NCBI GenBank assembly: GCA_021789895.1
Contig: JAJYIU010000029.1
Coordinates: 1 to 42,753, forward strand
Source: Acidobacteriota bacterium
GTDB lineage: Bacteria > Acidobacteriota > Terriglobia > Terriglobales > SCQP01
Length of the DNA stretch: 42,753 nucleotides
Direction of reading: 5' to 3'
The position numbers and the translations under genes are program-made. Positions 42,143 through 42,753 of the stretch are shown here, one piece after another; within the stretch, counting starts at the first letter, position 1; every line of letters begins with the position of its first letter. The notes below the pieces were generated by a model. The model was not told where the DNA came from, did no database searches, and worked only from the letters and a program-made list of their open reading frames with translations.

Positions 42143-42753
42143 TGAACGAGACGGACAAACCCACTCCCGCGGCGGCGCCGCCGCCGCCTTCGCCGCGCCC
42201 CTGGCATGCGCTCATTCCCGGGCTGCTGGTGCTGGGTCTGGGATTTTTATTTCTCTCGCATACCATGGGCTGGATCGCCTCGCCCTGGCGCTATCTGCCG
42301 CTCTGGCCCTGGGCCTTCATCGTCCTCATCGGGCTGCTGAAGATGAGCCGCGGCAGCGCTCACGATGTCATCGTCGGCCTGCTGATCACGCTCTTTGGCG
42401 GAGCGCTGATCATGCAGACGCTGGGCTATTGGACCGATATCTGGCGTTTCTGGCCGGTGCTATTGATCGGCGCCGGGGTGCTGCTGATGCTGGAATCGAA
42501 TTTCCCGATTCCCCGGTCTGAGGATTGGCGCGAGCACATGAGCCCCGAGGAATGGCGCAGCCGCATGACCAACCGGATCGTATGGCGCGCGCAGCGGCGG
42601 GCGTGGCGCGCCCAGCGGCGGGCATGGCGCGCGGCACAGTGGCGCGGCGGCTGGTATAACCCCGGCAGCGCCGGGTTTGCCGCCGGCGTTTCCAGCCCGC
42701 CCGGCGCCCCCGCGTCCGGCGCCGGGCCGGCCGCCGCCGGCGCCCCGGACGAC
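42142..42753 (+). CDS. Membrane protein with LiaI/LiaF-like TM region (DUF5668-like), partial
   Basis: The reading frame is open from ATG 42142 to the window edge, giving 204 residues so far. A proline-rich start (about 8-20) is followed by three or four hydrophobic segments: ALIPGLLVLGLGFLFLSHT, YLPLWPWAFIVLIGLL and DVIVGLLITLFGGALIMQTL, then RFWPVLLIGAGVLLML. This matches the paired-helix LiaI/LiaF-like TM region of envelope-stress and anti-sigma-type proteins. After it come WRAQRRA repeats and a Gly/Ala/Pro tail. GGGAG lies 6 bases upstream; an ATG directly before (42139) would add one residue. Its stop lies outside the window. Confidence 0.7.
   Translation, partial: MNETDKPTPAAAPPPPSPRPWHALIPGLLVLGLGFLFLSHTMGWIASPWRYLPLWPWAFIVLIGLLKMSRGSAHDVIVGLLITLFGGALIMQTLGYWTDIWRFWPVLLIGAGVLLMLESNFPIPRSEDWREHMSPEEWRSRMTNRIVWRAQRRAWRAQRRAWRAAQWRGGWYNPGSAGFAAGVSSPPGAPASGAGPAAAGAPDD

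Noticed and set aside
1-42753. CRISPR array, rRNA operon or secretion-system cluster
   Set aside because: No regularly spaced identical repeats of 25-40 bases, no rRNA-like sequence and no secretion gene set were seen.

Overview
The window is GC-rich chromosomal DNA (roughly two thirds G+C by eye) from a diderm bacterium. It carries a complete Tol-Pal set, BamD, MurA, lipoproteins and TolC-type export genes. Gene content and style suggest Acidobacteriota: a single-subunit cytochrome b succinate dehydrogenase in C-A-B order, a bifunctional-nuclease-domain protein, a proline-rich Pal with an extra Ig-like domain, and M28/M1 peptidases with the exporters. That placement is inference; no 16S or other phylogenetic marker was compared. 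Most of the window reads as core genome, with a mobile-element edge on the far left.

Left edge (1-571): the first codons of a transposase-like gene on the minus strand, then the 3' half of a tRNA-Gly(CCC) without its 5' half. This looks like an attachment-site copy at the boundary of an integrated element. 572-4901 (plus): YjbQ/UPF0047 protein, GNAT acetyltransferase overlapping an MFS transporter, then a Y-family DNA polymerase followed by an HMCES/YedK abasic-site protein. 5052-9318 (minus): tolQ-tolR-tolA-tolB-pal, ended by a 12-bp perfect hairpin. 9571-17476 (plus): recN, miaB, a bifunctional nuclease domain protein, nagA, murA and bamD, covering DNA repair, tRNA modification and envelope biogenesis.

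17561-22257 (minus): SPOR-domain protein, slipin (SPFH), NfeD-type membrane protease and a TPR lipoprotein-like protein; slipin and NfeD form a known membrane-protease pair. 22362-23273 (plus): an AIM24-family protein with an N-terminal zinc ribbon. 23398-26800 (minus): sdhC-sdhA-sdhB, translationally coupled. 26973-29439 (plus): a small membrane protein and a secreted M28 (glutamate carboxypeptidase II-like) peptidase. 29440-29803 is an AT-richer gap with repeated 9-bp motifs.

29804-36734 (minus): an export operon of three consecutive HlyD-like adaptors, one MacB-type permease with no ATPase domain, and a TolC-family outer-membrane protein; no ATPase gene lies in the operon. 37054-39684 (plus): secreted M1 aminopeptidase with C-terminal HEAT repeats. 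39722-41592 (minus): a decayed DUF5615-like fragment, then an ABC-2 permease (TTG start) coupled to its ATPase. 41828-42753 (plus): two small membrane proteins, the second (LiaI/LiaF-like TM region, W/R-rich repeats) running off the window. The most noteworthy items are the ATPase-less three-adaptor export operon, the repeat-bearing AT-rich island, the tRNA fragment at the element edge, and the polymerase/HMCES pair.
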